From: Bacteroidota bacterium
GTDB taxonomy: Bacteria; Bacteroidota; Bacteroidia; Bacteroidales; Prolixibacteraceae
Assembly: GCA_030698405.1 (NCBI GenBank)
Contig: JAUYMU010000094.1
Coordinates: forward strand, 1 to 64,000
Reading direction: 5' to 3'
DNA: 64,000 bases
Shown here: positions 17,757 through 26,852 of the stretch, piece after piece
How the letters are laid out: the number at the start of each line of letters is the position of its first letter
Numbering within the stretch: position 1 is the first letter of the stretch
Program-made: the position numbers and the translations under genes
The notes under the pieces: generated by a model
Database searches by the model: none
The model's input: the letters and a program-made list of their open reading frames with translations, nothing else
What the model was told of the DNA's origin: nothing

Positions 17757-19742
17757 ATGCAAAAGGTCAATGAAAACTTATTCAATATGCAAGAATCTTC
17801 ATCTCATTCAAGTTTAAACAAAGTTACTTTTGCAGGCTTAATAATAACACTTGGAATTGTTTACGGTGATATTGGTACCAGCCCTTTGTATGTGGTTAAA
17901 GCCATTACTTCAGGGGCTGATGTGTTTGATAAACTTCTGGTTTACGGAGGTTTATCCTTGGTTTTCTGGACACTGACACTGCAAACCACTCTAAAATATA
18001 TTCTGATAACGCTTCGGGCTGATAATCATGGCGAGGGCGGAATTTTTGCGCTGTATGCCCTGATGAAGAAGAAAACAACATGGGCGGCCATAATCACCCT
18101 GATTGGAGGTTGCGCCCTTTTAGCCGATGGGGTAATCACTCCGTCAATTACTGTAACCTCTTCCATTGAAGGTCTTCGTCTTATAAATCCTGACATAAAG
18201 GTTCTTCCGGTAGTTCTTTCTATTCTAACAGCCCTGTTTTTTATTCAGCAATTTGGTACCAAATTCATCGGGAAATCGTTCGGTCCAATGATGGTAATCT
18301 GGTTTTCGATGCTGGCATCACTTGGATTTTCGCAGATTATTAGTAATCCGGAAGTTTTGAAAGCCGTTAATCCATTTTATGCCATTGATTTTCTTGCCAA
18401 TTATCCCGGTGGGTTCATACTCTTAGGCGCTGTATTTCTGTGTACTACCGGAGCCGAAGCATTGTATTCAGACCTTGGTCACTGCGGAATAAAAAACATA
18501 CGGATTTCCTGGATTTTTGTTAAAATTTCACTGCTCCTGAACTATTTCGGGCAGGGAGCCTGGCTAATGAACCATCCCATTCCGCAGGAAGACTTAAATC
18601 CGTTTTATTCCATGATGCCAGGCTGGTTTCTTATTCCCGGTATTTTGATTTCGACCGCCGCTGCGGTCATTGCCAGTCAGGCATTAATTACCGGTTCATA
18701 TACGCTAATCAGCGAGGCTGTTTCATTGAATTTCTGGCCGAAAATTAAAGTTCTGCATCCGACCTTTATTAAAGGACAAGTCTATATTCCATTTATTAAT
18801 TGGCTGTTATGGGCATCCTGCTGTTTTGTTGTCCTTTTCTTTCAGGAATCGTCAAGTATGGAAGCTGCCTACGGACTTTCCATCACTATTACCATGATTA
18901 TGACGTCCTTGCTTTTAATTCATTATTTGCACGAGCGAAATGTCAACATACTGCTGCTTGCTTTGCTAAGCCTGTTGTTTGGCGCAATCGAAGGTTCATT
19001 CCTGATTGCCAATCTGCATAAATTTTCACATGGAGGATGGTTTTCAGTGATGCTTGCATTCGTTTTTTCACTGATTATGGTTGGGTGGTTTTTTGGCCGA
19101 AAGATTAAGAACCGGTACATCAGTTTTTCAAATCTCAATAAATACCTGCATTTGTTCGAAGACCTCAGTAAAGACAATTCGATTCCACCCATTGCGACCA
19201 ACCTGGTATATATTATCAAGGCCAACCATAAGTATCAGATTGAGTCGAAAATAATGTATTCCATTTTCAGCAAGCAGCCAAAACGCGCTAAAACATACTG
19301 GTTGTTACATGTAAATACTACAAACGAACCGGAAACCTTTAGTTATGAAGTTACTCAGCTTATCACCGGAACCTTAATCAGGATTGATTTCCATCTCGGA
19401 TTTAAGATTGAGCCAAGGATCAATCTTTATTTCAAAGAAGTTTTAAAAGACCTGGTTGCCAGTGGAGAAATTAAACTGACCAGTACATACGAATCAATGA
19501 AGAAACATTTCTATCCGGGAGATTTTCTGTTTGTTAATCTTGATCGTATTATGACTCAGGATTATCAACTTTCGCCTTGGGAAACAATCATCATGGGATT
19601 GCATGCCTTAACCCGTTTAATGAGTATCAACGACGTTAAAGCGCTTGGCCTTGATTCCAGTAGCGTAATTGAGGAAAAAGTACCTATTTCAATTGAACGG
19701 CCATTAAACAGAAATATCCGTCGTATTGTAAATACAGAATAA
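17757..19742 (+). CDS. kup: Potassium uptake protein Kup
   Basis: Kup (TrkD) is a proton-coupled K+ importer of the HAK/KUP/KT family. The 661-residue protein begins with the family signature GDIGTSPLYV near residue 39, has about twelve membrane helices up to residue 445, and a C-terminal cytoplasmic domain (about 455-661). A TTG at 17745 would add four residues; the ATG at 17757 is preferred. It follows kdpE by 56 bases, so low-affinity and high-affinity K+ uptake are physically linked here, an arrangement consistent with joint control by KdpDE. Confidence 0.96.
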   Translation: MQKVNENLFNMQESSSHSSLNKVTFAGLIITLGIVYGDIGTSPLYVVKAITSGADVFDKLLVYGGLSLVFWTLTLQTTLKYILITLRADNHGEGGIFALYALMKKKTTWAAIITLIGGCALLADGVITPSITVTSSIEGLRLINPDIKVLPVVLSILTALFFIQQFGTKFIGKSFGPMMVIWFSMLASLGFSQIISNPEVLKAVNPFYAIDFLANYPGGFILLGAVFLCTTGAEALYSDLGHCGIKNIRISWIFVKISLLLNYFGQGAWLMNHPIPQEDLNPFYSMMPGWFLIPGILISTAAAVIASQALITGSYTLISEAVSLNFWPKIKVLHPTFIKGQVYIPFINWLLWASCCFVVLFFQESSSMEAAYGLSITITMIMTSLLLIHYLHERNVNILLLALLSLLFGAIEGSFLIANLHKFSHGGWFSVMLAFVFSLIMVGWFFGRKIKNRYISFSNLNKYLHLFEDLSKDNSIPPIATNLVYIIKANHKYQIESKIMYSIFSKQPKRAKTYWLLHVNTTNEPETFSYEVTQLITGTLIRIDFHLGFKIEPRINLYFKEVLKDLVASGEIKLTSTYESMKKHFYPGDFLFVNLDRIMTQDYQLSPWETIIMGLHALTRLMSINDVKALGLDSSSVIEEKVPISIERPLNRNIRRIVNTE

Positions 19743-19782
19743 AAAACGCAGGTAATCCGGTTTTATCCGAAGTCCCTGCGTT
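19741..19782 (-). terminator. Hairpin between convergent kup and oxidoreductase genes
   Basis: Arms AACGCAGG (19745-19752) and CCTGCGTT (19775-19782) pair perfectly. Read on the minus strand the stem is followed by a run of six T (19741-19746), so it fits a terminator for the Gfo/Idh gene that ends at 19816. It begins immediately after the kup stop and may also block that transcript from the other side. Confidence 0.7.
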
Positions 19783-19815
19783 ATGCAACTACATCCGAAG
19801 ATGCTTATTATTCAG

Positions 19816-21141
19816 TTATACCAGTTTCCAGCCTTCGCGGTATTGGTAATGAAGTAAATTGGTTGCTGCACCGTCGGCATCATCAATGAAAGTTTCGGTT
19901 GCAGGATCCCATTTAATGGTGCGTTTCAGTTCGCAGGCAATGTTCCCCAAAGTGCAAACAGTGCAACTACTATGGCCTATTTCAACCGGTACAATCGGAT
20001 CTTTGCGTTCTTTTACTGCCTCGATAAAATTGATCTGGTGAGGAATTTTGGTTTCATAAGGACCGGTGTCGCCTTCAGCTTGTGCCGGTGGCAGAAATTT
20101 GTCGTCAGAAGCAAGGAAGTGTCCGCGTGATACTTCAATCCAGCCATCTTTTCCGGTAAATTTGACCCCTTTGGTATTCTTATCGTCAAATGGTTCCGAA
20201 GTCAGGACTACGCCATTGGCATACACAAACTTCATATACTGAGTTCCGTCACCAATTGGCGAAATTTCAACCGGACCACTTCTGTCCATTCCAAGTCCCC
20301 ATTGTGCAACGTCGAACATGTGAGCGCCCCAGTCGGTTGTGAAACCACCACCCATTTCTTTGTACCAGCGCCATCCGCCCCAGAATTGCTCGTTTTGTTC
20401 AGGATCAATAGAGATTGGCGGGTTCAGTTGACTGTTGTAATGAATGGTTGATGGCAAAGACGTCAGCCATAGATCCCAGTTCAAATCGGCAGGAAGAGCT
20501 TCTTCCGGCAAATTATATGGTGTTGGAGGAGCGCCAACATAAGCGTTTACAGTTTCAATTTGTCCGAGTGCGCCCGACTGCACCAGGTTAACAGCGTGCT
20601 GGAAATTCGGATCTGAACGTTGCTGGCTTCCAACTGCCAGAATGCGGTTTGTTTCGCGCACAACACGACGTAATTCCTGACCTTCTTTGATGGTGAAGGT
20701 CATCGGTTTTTCAAGATATACATCTTTGCCCGCCTTGCATGCTGCAATGGCAATCATGGCATGTGAGTGATCGGGTACGGCAATTACAACTACGTTGATG
20801 TCCTCACGAGCCAGTAAGTCCTGGTATTTTTCGTAAGTCTGAATTTCAACAGGTTTTGTTGAAGTTGAGTAAAATTCTTTTACTTTTTTCTCGAAACGCT
20901 GACGTTTAACACCGTAAACATCGCATCCGGCAACTACTTTAACGCCCGGAATTTGAAGGAAGCCATTCAGCAAAAACATTGCCTGCTGTCCCATTCCGAT
21001 GATTCCAATTTTCAAATCAGTATCAACCACATTTTGTTTGCAGGCTGCTAACGATGAGAACATTGCTACTCCTGCCATACTAATGGCAGTTGTTCCAAGA
21101 AACCGTCTTCTTGAAACTCCTTTTCTTTGTTGGTTTTCCAT
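19816..21141 (-). CDS. Gfo/Idh/MocA-family oxidoreductase with Tat lipoprotein-type signal
   Basis: This 441-residue NAD(P)-dependent oxidoreductase of the glucose-fructose oxidoreductase/inositol dehydrogenase type probably acts on a sugar or polyol. It starts with a twin-arginine signal (SRRRFLGTTAISMAG) ending in a lipobox-like LAAC, so it is likely exported folded and lipid-anchored. The Rossmann start is IGIIGMGQQAMFLLNGF, the EKP motif (DVYLEKPMTF) is present, and the C-terminal part reads DWGAHMFDVAQWGLGMDRSG. The substrate cannot be assigned. The gene is monocistronic and diverges from the M20 peptidase gene. Confidence 0.9.
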   Translation of the reverse strand: MENQQRKGVSRRRFLGTTAISMAGVAMFSSLAACKQNVVDTDLKIGIIGMGQQAMFLLNGFLQIPGVKVVAGCDVYGVKRQRFEKKVKEFYSTSTKPVEIQTYEKYQDLLAREDINVVVIAVPDHSHAMIAIAACKAGKDVYLEKPMTFTIKEGQELRRVVRETNRILAVGSQQRSDPNFQHAVNLVQSGALGQIETVNAYVGAPPTPYNLPEEALPADLNWDLWLTSLPSTIHYNSQLNPPISIDPEQNEQFWGGWRWYKEMGGGFTTDWGAHMFDVAQWGLGMDRSGPVEISPIGDGTQYMKFVYANGVVLTSEPFDDKNTKGVKFTGKDGWIEVSRGHFLASDDKFLPPAQAEGDTGPYETKIPHQINFIEAVKERKDPIVPVEIGHSSCTVCTLGNIACELKRTIKWDPATETFIDDADGAATNLLHYQYREGWKLV

Positions 21142-21325
21142 GTGAATAATTTATGTGTGTATTAGTTGAACTTTTTTATGGTTTCTGGTTGTAAAAGTAC
21201 CTTTTTGTAAGTTTTACGCAAAACAAAAAGTTACAATGCTATTAATATTTCATGTTTTTCCTGAATTTGGTGTCAAATCCGAACATTTTTTTTGATTTTT
21301 GTCAATCATTGAAACGAAAGGAGCC

Positions 21326-22375
21326 ATGAGAAATTACATTGATCTGTTAAAATCGTTAATCGCAGTGTCTTCACTTAGCAAGAACGAGCAAGATGCAGCA
21401 ACTCTGATCCGTCAGTTTTTGGATCATTCAGGAATAAAATACGATATAAAAAATAATAATACCTGGGCCAAAAACCTGCACTGGAAAGATGGCCTTCCCG
21501 TTATTTTGCTGAATTCGCACATCGACACGGTTAAACCTGCCAGCGGATATACGCGCGATCCGTTTTCTCCGGATGTGGAGAATGGGATTCTTTATGGTCT
21601 GGGAAGTAATGATGCCGGTGGTGCATTGGTAACGCTTCTGGCAGTTTTTATGCATTTTAACGAAAGGGAAAATCTTCCGTTCAATCTGATTTATGCTGCT
21701 ACTGCCGAAGAAGAAATTTCAGGAATGAACGGGCTGGCCAGTATACTGGATGAATTGGGACCATTGGATCTGGCAATTGTTGGCGAACCGACACAAATGC
21801 AGTTGGCCATTGCCGAAAAAGGTTTAATGGTGCTGGATTGTACCGCTCACGGAAAGTCGGGACATGCTGCCAGGGAAGAAGGAGAAAATGCGATTTACAA
21901 GGCGATTGCTGACATTGAAAAGCTCAGAAATTACCGGTTTGAAAAGACTTCGGATATTTTAGGCGCGGTAAAAATGTCGGTTACAATCATCAATGCAGGC
22001 ACTCAGCACAATGTAGTTCCTGATACCTGTTCGTTTACTGTTGACGTTCGGACAAACGAATATTATTCAAATCAGGAAGCTTTCAGGATTATTGATGAAT
22101 TGATTGATTCTGAAGTGAAACCCCGCTCGTTCAGGCTGAATTCTTCAGAAATTTCGGTTGATCATCCGATTGTTCAGCGTGGAATTAATCTGAGATTGAG
22201 TTATTACGGATCTCCAACTACGTCCGATCAGGCAGTGATTCCTTATTCGTCGGTTAAAATCGGACCGGGCGACAGTGCCCGTTCGCATACTGCCGATGAA
22301 TTTATCCTGATTTCGGAGATTGAAGAAGGATTCAGTATTTATGTGGATTTACTGACAGGTTTGAGCATTGTATAA
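21326..22375 (+). CDS. M20-family metallo-deacylase (ArgE/DapE-like)
   Basis: This 349-residue zinc hydrolase has the M20 residues: H65 and D67 in NSHIDTV, bridging D96 in GLGSNDAGG, the catalytic E128-E129 pair in ATAEEEISG, and a later metal ligand region (GEPTQMQ). A lid/dimerisation domain starts near HGKSGHAAREEGENA. Such enzymes release an acyl group from ornithine, citrulline, diaminopimelate or lysine. In Bacteroidota the arginine pathway often uses succinylated intermediates, and argH is present elsewhere in the window, so an arginine-pathway deacylase is plausible but unproven. The ATG at 21326 has AAAGGAG just upstream and is preferred to the TTG at 21299. Confidence 0.88.
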   Translation: MRNYIDLLKSLIAVSSLSKNEQDAATLIRQFLDHSGIKYDIKNNNTWAKNLHWKDGLPVILLNSHIDTVKPASGYTRDPFSPDVENGILYGLGSNDAGGALVTLLAVFMHFNERENLPFNLIYAATAEEEISGMNGLASILDELGPLDLAIVGEPTQMQLAIAEKGLMVLDCTAHGKSGHAAREEGENAIYKAIADIEKLRNYRFEKTSDILGAVKMSVTIINAGTQHNVVPDTCSFTVDVRTNEYYSNQEAFRIIDELIDSEVKPRSFRLNSSEISVDHPIVQRGINLRLSYYGSPTTSDQAVIPYSSVKIGPGDSARSHTADEFILISEIEEGFSIYVDLLTGLSIV

Positions 22376-22412
22376 AAAAGAGAGACCTGCCTTGTGACAG
22401 ATCTCTCAATTT
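22374..22412. terminator. Bidirectional Rho-independent terminator
   Basis: GAGAGA (22380-22385) and TCTCTC (22402-22407) form the outer stem, with an inner CTG/CAG pairing. A-rich sequence on the left and T-rich on the right give U runs on both transcripts. It separates the convergent M20 deacylase and amtB genes. Confidence 0.8.
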
Positions 22413-22462
22413 TTAAAAACCTAAAGCATATTACTTATTGAGATCGAACTAAAACTTCCAAA

Positions 22463-23824
22463 TTAATCATTCTCAGCATAAGCCATTTCGTTGTGTTGTG
22501 AAATGTCGAGACCTGCAATTTCTTCTTTCTGAGTGGCCCGGATTCCAAAGAATTTGTCCACTATTTTAAATATTACATAGGTCATTACTCCTGAGAAAAC
22601 CATGGTCGCAACTGTAGCAATTAATTGAATCCAAAGCTGTTTTGGGTTTCCGTAGAATAAACCGCTGTATGATGCCTGAATGGCAGGAGTGGCCAGTAAC
22701 CCTGTTAAAAGTGCGCCCAGAATACCACCAACACCGTGAACGCCAAATGCGTCGAGTGTGTCATCGTAGCCATATTTGTGTTTCACAACCGAAACCATAA
22801 AGAAACAAGCGATTGAAACCACAACACCTATAATTACGGCACCCGGTACTCCAACAAACCCGGCAGCGGGTGTAATGGCAACCAGTCCACCCACCGCACC
22901 TGTACAAACGCCGATCACTGTTGGCTTTTTGTTGATTGTCCAATCGAGCAAAGCCCATGTTAATGCAGCAGTTGCAGTTGCAACATGGGTTGAAAGGAAT
23001 GCGCTGATGGCCAGTCCGTCGGCAGCCAATCCACTTCCGGCGTTAAAACCGAACCAGCCAAACCAAAGCAATGCGGTTCCAATAACTACCAGTGGAATAT
23101 TGTGGGGCGCTGTTGGATGATTGTTGTAATTTCTTCTGTTTCCAATCATTAGAGTCATAACCAGTGCGGCAATACCTGCATTGATGTGAACTACTGTTCC
23201 GCCGGCAAAATCAAGTGCACCCATTTTTAGCAACCAACCGTCGGCCGACCAAACCCAATGTGCAACCGGATTATAGACAAAAATGGCCCAAAGTAGCGAG
23301 AAAATGAGGAATCCGCGGAATTTAATGCGTTCGGCATAAGCGCCGATAATTAATGCAGGAGTAATAACTGCAAACATTCCCTGAAAAAGCACAAACAACA
23401 GGTGCGGGATCCTGGCAGTTTCCTGCGAAATGTAGTATGGACTAACATCGTTAATTCCTATTCCATTCAGAAATACCCAGTCGAAACCGCCAATAAACGG
23501 AGCAAGGACTCCTGTTGACGAGCTAAAAGCAAGACTGTAGCCGAAGAATACCCATTCGAGGGTAATCACTGCTGTTAAAATGAAACACTGCATCAGTATG
23601 TTTAAAACATTTTTCTGACGAACCAAACCACCGTAAAATAAAGCCAGGCCGGGAATAGTCATCAGCATTACCAGCGCTGTTGCAACAATCATCCATGCAG
23701 TGTTGCCAAAATCAATATAAGGAGTTGGTTCTGCGACTGCCACGGCAGCTTCCTGAGCAAAAAGGAGAGTGGGGGCAATTAATCCGAGTAATGCCATCCC
23801 GGCGTATTTTATTTTTGTATTCAT
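22463..23824 (-). CDS. amtB: Ammonium transporter AmtB (copy 1, with signal peptide)
   Basis: Amt/MEP/Rh-family ammonium channel of 453 residues with about eleven membrane helices. The twin pore histidines are visible in GGTVVHINAG and DAFGVHGVGG. The N-terminus (MNTKIKYAGMALLGLIAPTLLFAQE) reads as a cleavable signal peptide, as in several Amt proteins whose mature form starts outside. The ATG at 23824 is chosen because an upstream in-frame start at 23869 would run into the preceding PII gene. The PII gene ends 17 bases upstream, so the pair forms a GlnK-AmtB unit in which PII would plug the channel when nitrogen is sufficient. Confidence 0.95.
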   Translation of the reverse strand: MNTKIKYAGMALLGLIAPTLLFAQEAAVAVAEPTPYIDFGNTAWMIVATALVMLMTIPGLALFYGGLVRQKNVLNILMQCFILTAVITLEWVFFGYSLAFSSSTGVLAPFIGGFDWVFLNGIGINDVSPYYISQETARIPHLLFVLFQGMFAVITPALIIGAYAERIKFRGFLIFSLLWAIFVYNPVAHWVWSADGWLLKMGALDFAGGTVVHINAGIAALVMTLMIGNRRNYNNHPTAPHNIPLVVIGTALLWFGWFGFNAGSGLAADGLAISAFLSTHVATATAALTWALLDWTINKKPTVIGVCTGAVGGLVAITPAAGFVGVPGAVIIGVVVSIACFFMVSVVKHKYGYDDTLDAFGVHGVGGILGALLTGLLATPAIQASYSGLFYGNPKQLWIQLIATVATMVFSGVMTYVIFKIVDKFFGIRATQKEEIAGLDISQHNEMAYAEND

Positions 23825-23840
23825 AGGATATGCTTCTGAA

Positions 23841-24185
23841 TTATTTGTTGTAGAGGGATTCGTCGCCACGGTCTTTGGTTCGGATGCGGATGGATTGAGC
23901 GATGTCGCTTACAAAAATTCTTCCGTCACCGCTTTCGCCGGTATAGGCCGATTCGAGAATGGCATTGATCGATTTTTCGACATTGATGTCGCGTACAACA
24001 AATGAAATGCAAATACGCGCAATAGAATTTACGTCGTAGGCAATTCCGCGAAATATGAGTCCCTGCCTGGCGGTTCCCTGTCCTTTTACTTCCCACCAGG
24101 AAAGAAAGTCGATGTCGGCATCGTGCAGTGCTGCCCGTACTTCCTCAAATTTGGTTTTTCTAACGATGGCTTCAATTTTCTTCAT
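23841..24185 (-). CDS. PII nitrogen regulator (GlnB/GlnK family, copy 1)
   Basis: PII proteins bind ATP/ADP and 2-oxoglutarate and control ammonium channels and nitrogen enzymes. This 114-residue copy has the PII start (MKKIEAIVRKTKFEEV), a T-loop about one residue shorter than E. coli GlnK ending in FRGIAY (R46 and Y50, equivalent to R47 and Y51), and the B-loop TGESGDGRIFV. The usual Glu before the tyrosine is Ala. Arg is retained, so channel plugging is possible, and the Tyr could in principle be modified. It precedes amtB copy 1 in the same transcript. Confidence 0.93.
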   Translation of the reverse strand: MKKIEAIVRKTKFEEVRAALHDADIDFLSWWEVKGQGTARQGLIFRGIAYDVNSIARICISFVVRDINVEKSINAILESAYTGESGDGRIFVSDIAQSIRIRTKDRGDESLYNK

Positions 24186-24211
24186 GTCAATTAAATTTTG
24201 GATTAGTGAAA

Positions 24212-24263
24212 TCAGGAATGGGTTTTTCCTGAAAGTTTATAATTATTTATTCGAACAAAAATA
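24212..24263 (-). promoter_or_regulatory. Putative promoter and leader hairpin of the first PII-amtB pair
   Basis: On the minus strand TATTTTTG (24256-24263) matches TAnnTTTG. Downstream of it the leader contains a 7-base inverted repeat (24212-24218 and 24226-24232). Together with the terminator behind amtB copy 2, this suggests that copy 1 of the PII-amtB pair has its own promoter. Confidence 0.4.
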
Positions 24264-24420
24264 TAAAAATATTAATACGGTGTATAACAAATAGGGGTAT
24301 TTTAATTAAAATAGATATATAAAATTAATAAATAATGAAAAATAGATTGTAATATGCTGAAAAAATGCACAAAGTGTCAGAATTTAGGTTTTAGGAAAAG
24401 AGACATTATTCTTTGCTCTC

Positions 24421-24464
24421 AGGTGCAAAAAGAAAGAGAGGCCTGTCCCCCAACAGTCCCCTCT
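24421..24464 (-). terminator. Terminator downstream of amtB copy 2
   Basis: AGAGG (24437-24441) and CCTCT (24460-24464) form the base of a stem, with inner CTGT/ACAG pairing. On the minus strand it is followed by a T-rich tract (24427-24436). It should end the torF-PII-amtB transcript before the next PII gene. Confidence 0.65.
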
Positions 24465-24504
24465 TCTTGAAAAACAACAAATCTAATTGTTGAAGAAACA
24501 TTTA

Positions 24505-25761
24505 TTAATTGTAAGCGCTTTCTCCGTGTTCGTAAATGTCCAAACCTTCTTCCTCGATACGTTTTGGAACTCTCAAACCTACGGCTACTTTTAATATTTT
24601 GAATAGTATAAATCCGGTTACCCCAGCCCATGCTGCTACTGCAACTACACCAATAAGCTGTGAAACAAGTTGAGCTGTTCCGTGTCCATAAAAAAGACCA
24701 GTTGATTCTGAAAATAAACCAACCATGATGGTTCCCAAAGCTCCACAAACTCCATGTACAGATATTGCGCCAACTGGATCATCTATATGAAGCACATTAT
24801 CGATAAAGGTTACTGCAAATACAAGTACTGTTCCTGCGATGAGGCCAATTAAAAGGGCTCCGGTAGCTGTAACGACGGCGCAACCGGCAGTTACTCCAAC
24901 CAATCCGGCCAAAGCGCCATTCAATGCAAAACTTAAACTTGGTTTTCCCCATTTAATCCAACTGATAATTAACGCCGCAATTGATCCGGCAACGGCTGCA
25001 AGGTTGGTAGTAACGAAAATGTGTGAGATTGCTGTGGCATTTGCAGATCCCGAAGCAGCCAGCTGCGATCCTGGGTTAAATCCGAACCATCCAAGCCATA
25101 GGATAAATACGCCCAAAGCTCCGAGGGTCATGCTGTGACCGGGAATAGCATTTACTTTTTTACCAGTGTATTTACCTATGCGTGGACCAAGAGCCATCGC
25201 TCCTGTTAAAGCAACCACTCCGCCGACCATGTGTACCACTGTTGAACCGGCAAAATCGTGGAAAGGAGTTGCCAGTTGCGATAACCAACCTCCGCCCCAG
25301 ATCCAGTGACCTGAAACAGGATAAATGACCGCAGAAACTACAAGTGAAAAGATCAGGTATGATTTAAATTCAGTACGTTCTGCCATAGCTCCTGAAACAA
25401 TAGTTGCGGCTGTTGCAGCAAATACAGTTTGGAAAATCAGGAAAGCTTCTGCAGGTATTCCTCCAGTCCATCCGTTCTTGAAAAATAAATCGGGAGTTCC
25501 GATGAAACCGGCGATATCTGTTCCGAACATCAGACCAAAACCCAATACCCAGAATACAATTGAGCCTACAGAGAAGTCCATCAGGTTTTTATATAGGATA
25601 TTTACCGTGTTTTTCGAACGGGTGAATCCCGCTTCTACCAGGGCAAAACCTGCTTGCATGAAGAATACCAGAGCAGCTGTTATTAAAACCCAGATGGTAT
25701 CTATTGATCTGGCCATGTCCGCTGCGGATTCGGCCAGAGTTGTGAGTGTTACTTCGTCCAT
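24505..25761 (-). CDS. amtB: Ammonium transporter AmtB (copy 2, no signal peptide)
   Basis: The 418-residue Amt channel has the pore-histidine motifs STVVHMVGG and GAISVHGVCG and about eleven helices. Unlike copy 1 it lacks a cleavable signal and begins with a short hydrophilic segment (MDEVTLTTLAESAADMARSIDTIW). The two copies differ substantially in sequence, so this is not a recent duplication. Its own PII gene ends 23 bases upstream. The channel carries ammonium in, and the PII partner is expected to gate it. Confidence 0.95.
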   Translation of the reverse strand: MDEVTLTTLAESAADMARSIDTIWVLITAALVFFMQAGFALVEAGFTRSKNTVNILYKNLMDFSVGSIVFWVLGFGLMFGTDIAGFIGTPDLFFKNGWTGGIPAEAFLIFQTVFAATAATIVSGAMAERTEFKSYLIFSLVVSAVIYPVSGHWIWGGGWLSQLATPFHDFAGSTVVHMVGGVVALTGAMALGPRIGKYTGKKVNAIPGHSMTLGALGVFILWLGWFGFNPGSQLAASGSANATAISHIFVTTNLAAVAGSIAALIISWIKWGKPSLSFALNGALAGLVGVTAGCAVVTATGALLIGLIAGTVLVFAVTFIDNVLHIDDPVGAISVHGVCGALGTIMVGLFSESTGLFYGHGTAQLVSQLIGVVAVAAWAGVTGFILFKILKVAVGLRVPKRIEEEGLDIYEHGESAYN

Positions 25762-25784
25762 GATTGATAATTTTTCAGTTGTTT

Positions 25785-26141
25785 TTAAATTTCTTTCCCT
25801 TTTATGAATAATGACTCATCTCCAAATTCACCGGTTCTGATTCGGTATGATTCGTCGATGGTCGAGACGAATATTTTTCCATCGCCAATTTCACCGGTTC
25901 TGGCAGCTGTCATGATTGCCAATACCGTTTTTTCTACGTTTTTATTCCGTACAATAATGGAAAGTATGGTGCGTTCGATGGTACTGGTGTCGTAAGCAAC
26001 GCCTCTGTAAACCCGACCTTCCCTGGTCTGGCCAACACCGCGTACATCCCAGAAAGAGAAGAATTCAATACCTGCTTCGTTGAGTGCTACTTTAACATCT
26101 TCGAATTTGGTTTTGCGTATAATCGCTTCAATCTTTTTCAT
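25785..26141 (-). CDS. PII nitrogen regulator (GlnB/GlnK family, copy 2)
   Basis: This 118-residue PII protein starts MKKIEAIIRKTKFEDV, has a T-loop ending YRGVAY (R46, Y50), and the B-loop TGEIGDGKIFV. As in copy 1, the residue before the tyrosine is Ala instead of the common Glu, and the loop is one residue shorter than in E. coli GlnK. The adjacency to amtB copy 2 and the conserved Arg support channel regulation. Confidence 0.93.
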   Translation of the reverse strand: MKKIEAIIRKTKFEDVKVALNEAGIEFFSFWDVRGVGQTREGRVYRGVAYDTSTIERTILSIIVRNKNVEKTVLAIMTAARTGEIGDGKIFVSTIDESYRIRTGEFGDESLFIKGKEI

Positions 26142-26183
26142 GATATATTGTTTTAATTTGAATAATCTTAATCTAATAAAGTT

Positions 26184-26852
26184 TTACAGGGAAAATCCTA
26201 CAACCATAAACATCTGATTTTTATCAGGATTGAATATTACCTGTCCGGTTACCGGAATAGAGAAGCTATCGGTGATTTTAATTACTTTACCTGTTCCAAT
26301 ACCTACATGGCAAACATTAAATTCTCCATCTGAAGTATGCCAACCGTCTCCTGCGCCAACTGTTAAGCTGAAATTTTTAAAGGCATAGGCGGCCTGAAAG
26401 TATTTGTCTTCACCAGCCGATGCTGCTACAGAGGCTTCGTTTACAATGTAGTTTGCGCTTAAGCTTAAACCGCCAATGGCATAACCAAGGTTGATTTCTA
26501 CAGCATTTGTTGAATCTGCGGTGAATGAACCTCCAGATCTTGGATAATAATAGTCTGTTACGCCAATGCTAAGACCATTTGAGAATGCATAAGAAATGTA
26601 TGGATCTGCTTCTGCATAGCCAGCTGCATCGAATGATCCCCATACTCCGATGGTTAAACCGCCAGTACTAAATTTTACTGAGGGTTGGAAGGCAGGTCCT
26701 GTACCTAATAATGATCCTCTCCATACATAGTTGCTGTAAAAATCAGCTCCTGCTGTGAAAGGTGATTCTTTTTCTTCTACTTCTTGTGCGTTAACATTCA
26801 AAGTACAAATCGCAAGAATTGTAAAAACAATGAGGGTAATTTTCTTTTTCAT
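26184..26852 (-). CDS. TorF-family putative outer-membrane protein
   Basis: This 222-residue protein has a signal peptide (MKKKITLIVFTILAICTLNVNAQE) and an alternating beta-strand pattern (AGADFYSNYVWRGSLLG, then SIGVTDYYYPRSGG, NLGYAIGGLSLSANYIV, ending VVGFSL). It resembles the TorF-type porin family found near ammonium channels in several Gram-negative bacteria. It is first in the torF-PII-amtB transcript, and I infer that it is an outer-membrane protein expressed under nitrogen limitation. Transport of ammonium or amines across the outer membrane is only a hypothesis. Confidence 0.75.
   Translation of the reverse strand: MKKKITLIVFTILAICTLNVNAQEVEEKESPFTAGADFYSNYVWRGSLLGTGPAFQPSVKFSTGGLTIGVWGSFDAAGYAEADPYISYAFSNGLSIGVTDYYYPRSGGSFTADSTNAVEINLGYAIGGLSLSANYIVNEASVAASAGEDKYFQAAYAFKNFSLTVGAGDGWHTSDGEFNVCHVGIGTGKVIKITDSFSIPVTGQVIFNPDKNQMFMVVGFSL

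Noticed and set aside
24186-24504. Riboswitch-like structure between the two PII-amtB pairs
   Set aside because: Only a terminator, a small 7-base hairpin and a -7-like element are visible. No known aptamer pattern was recognised.
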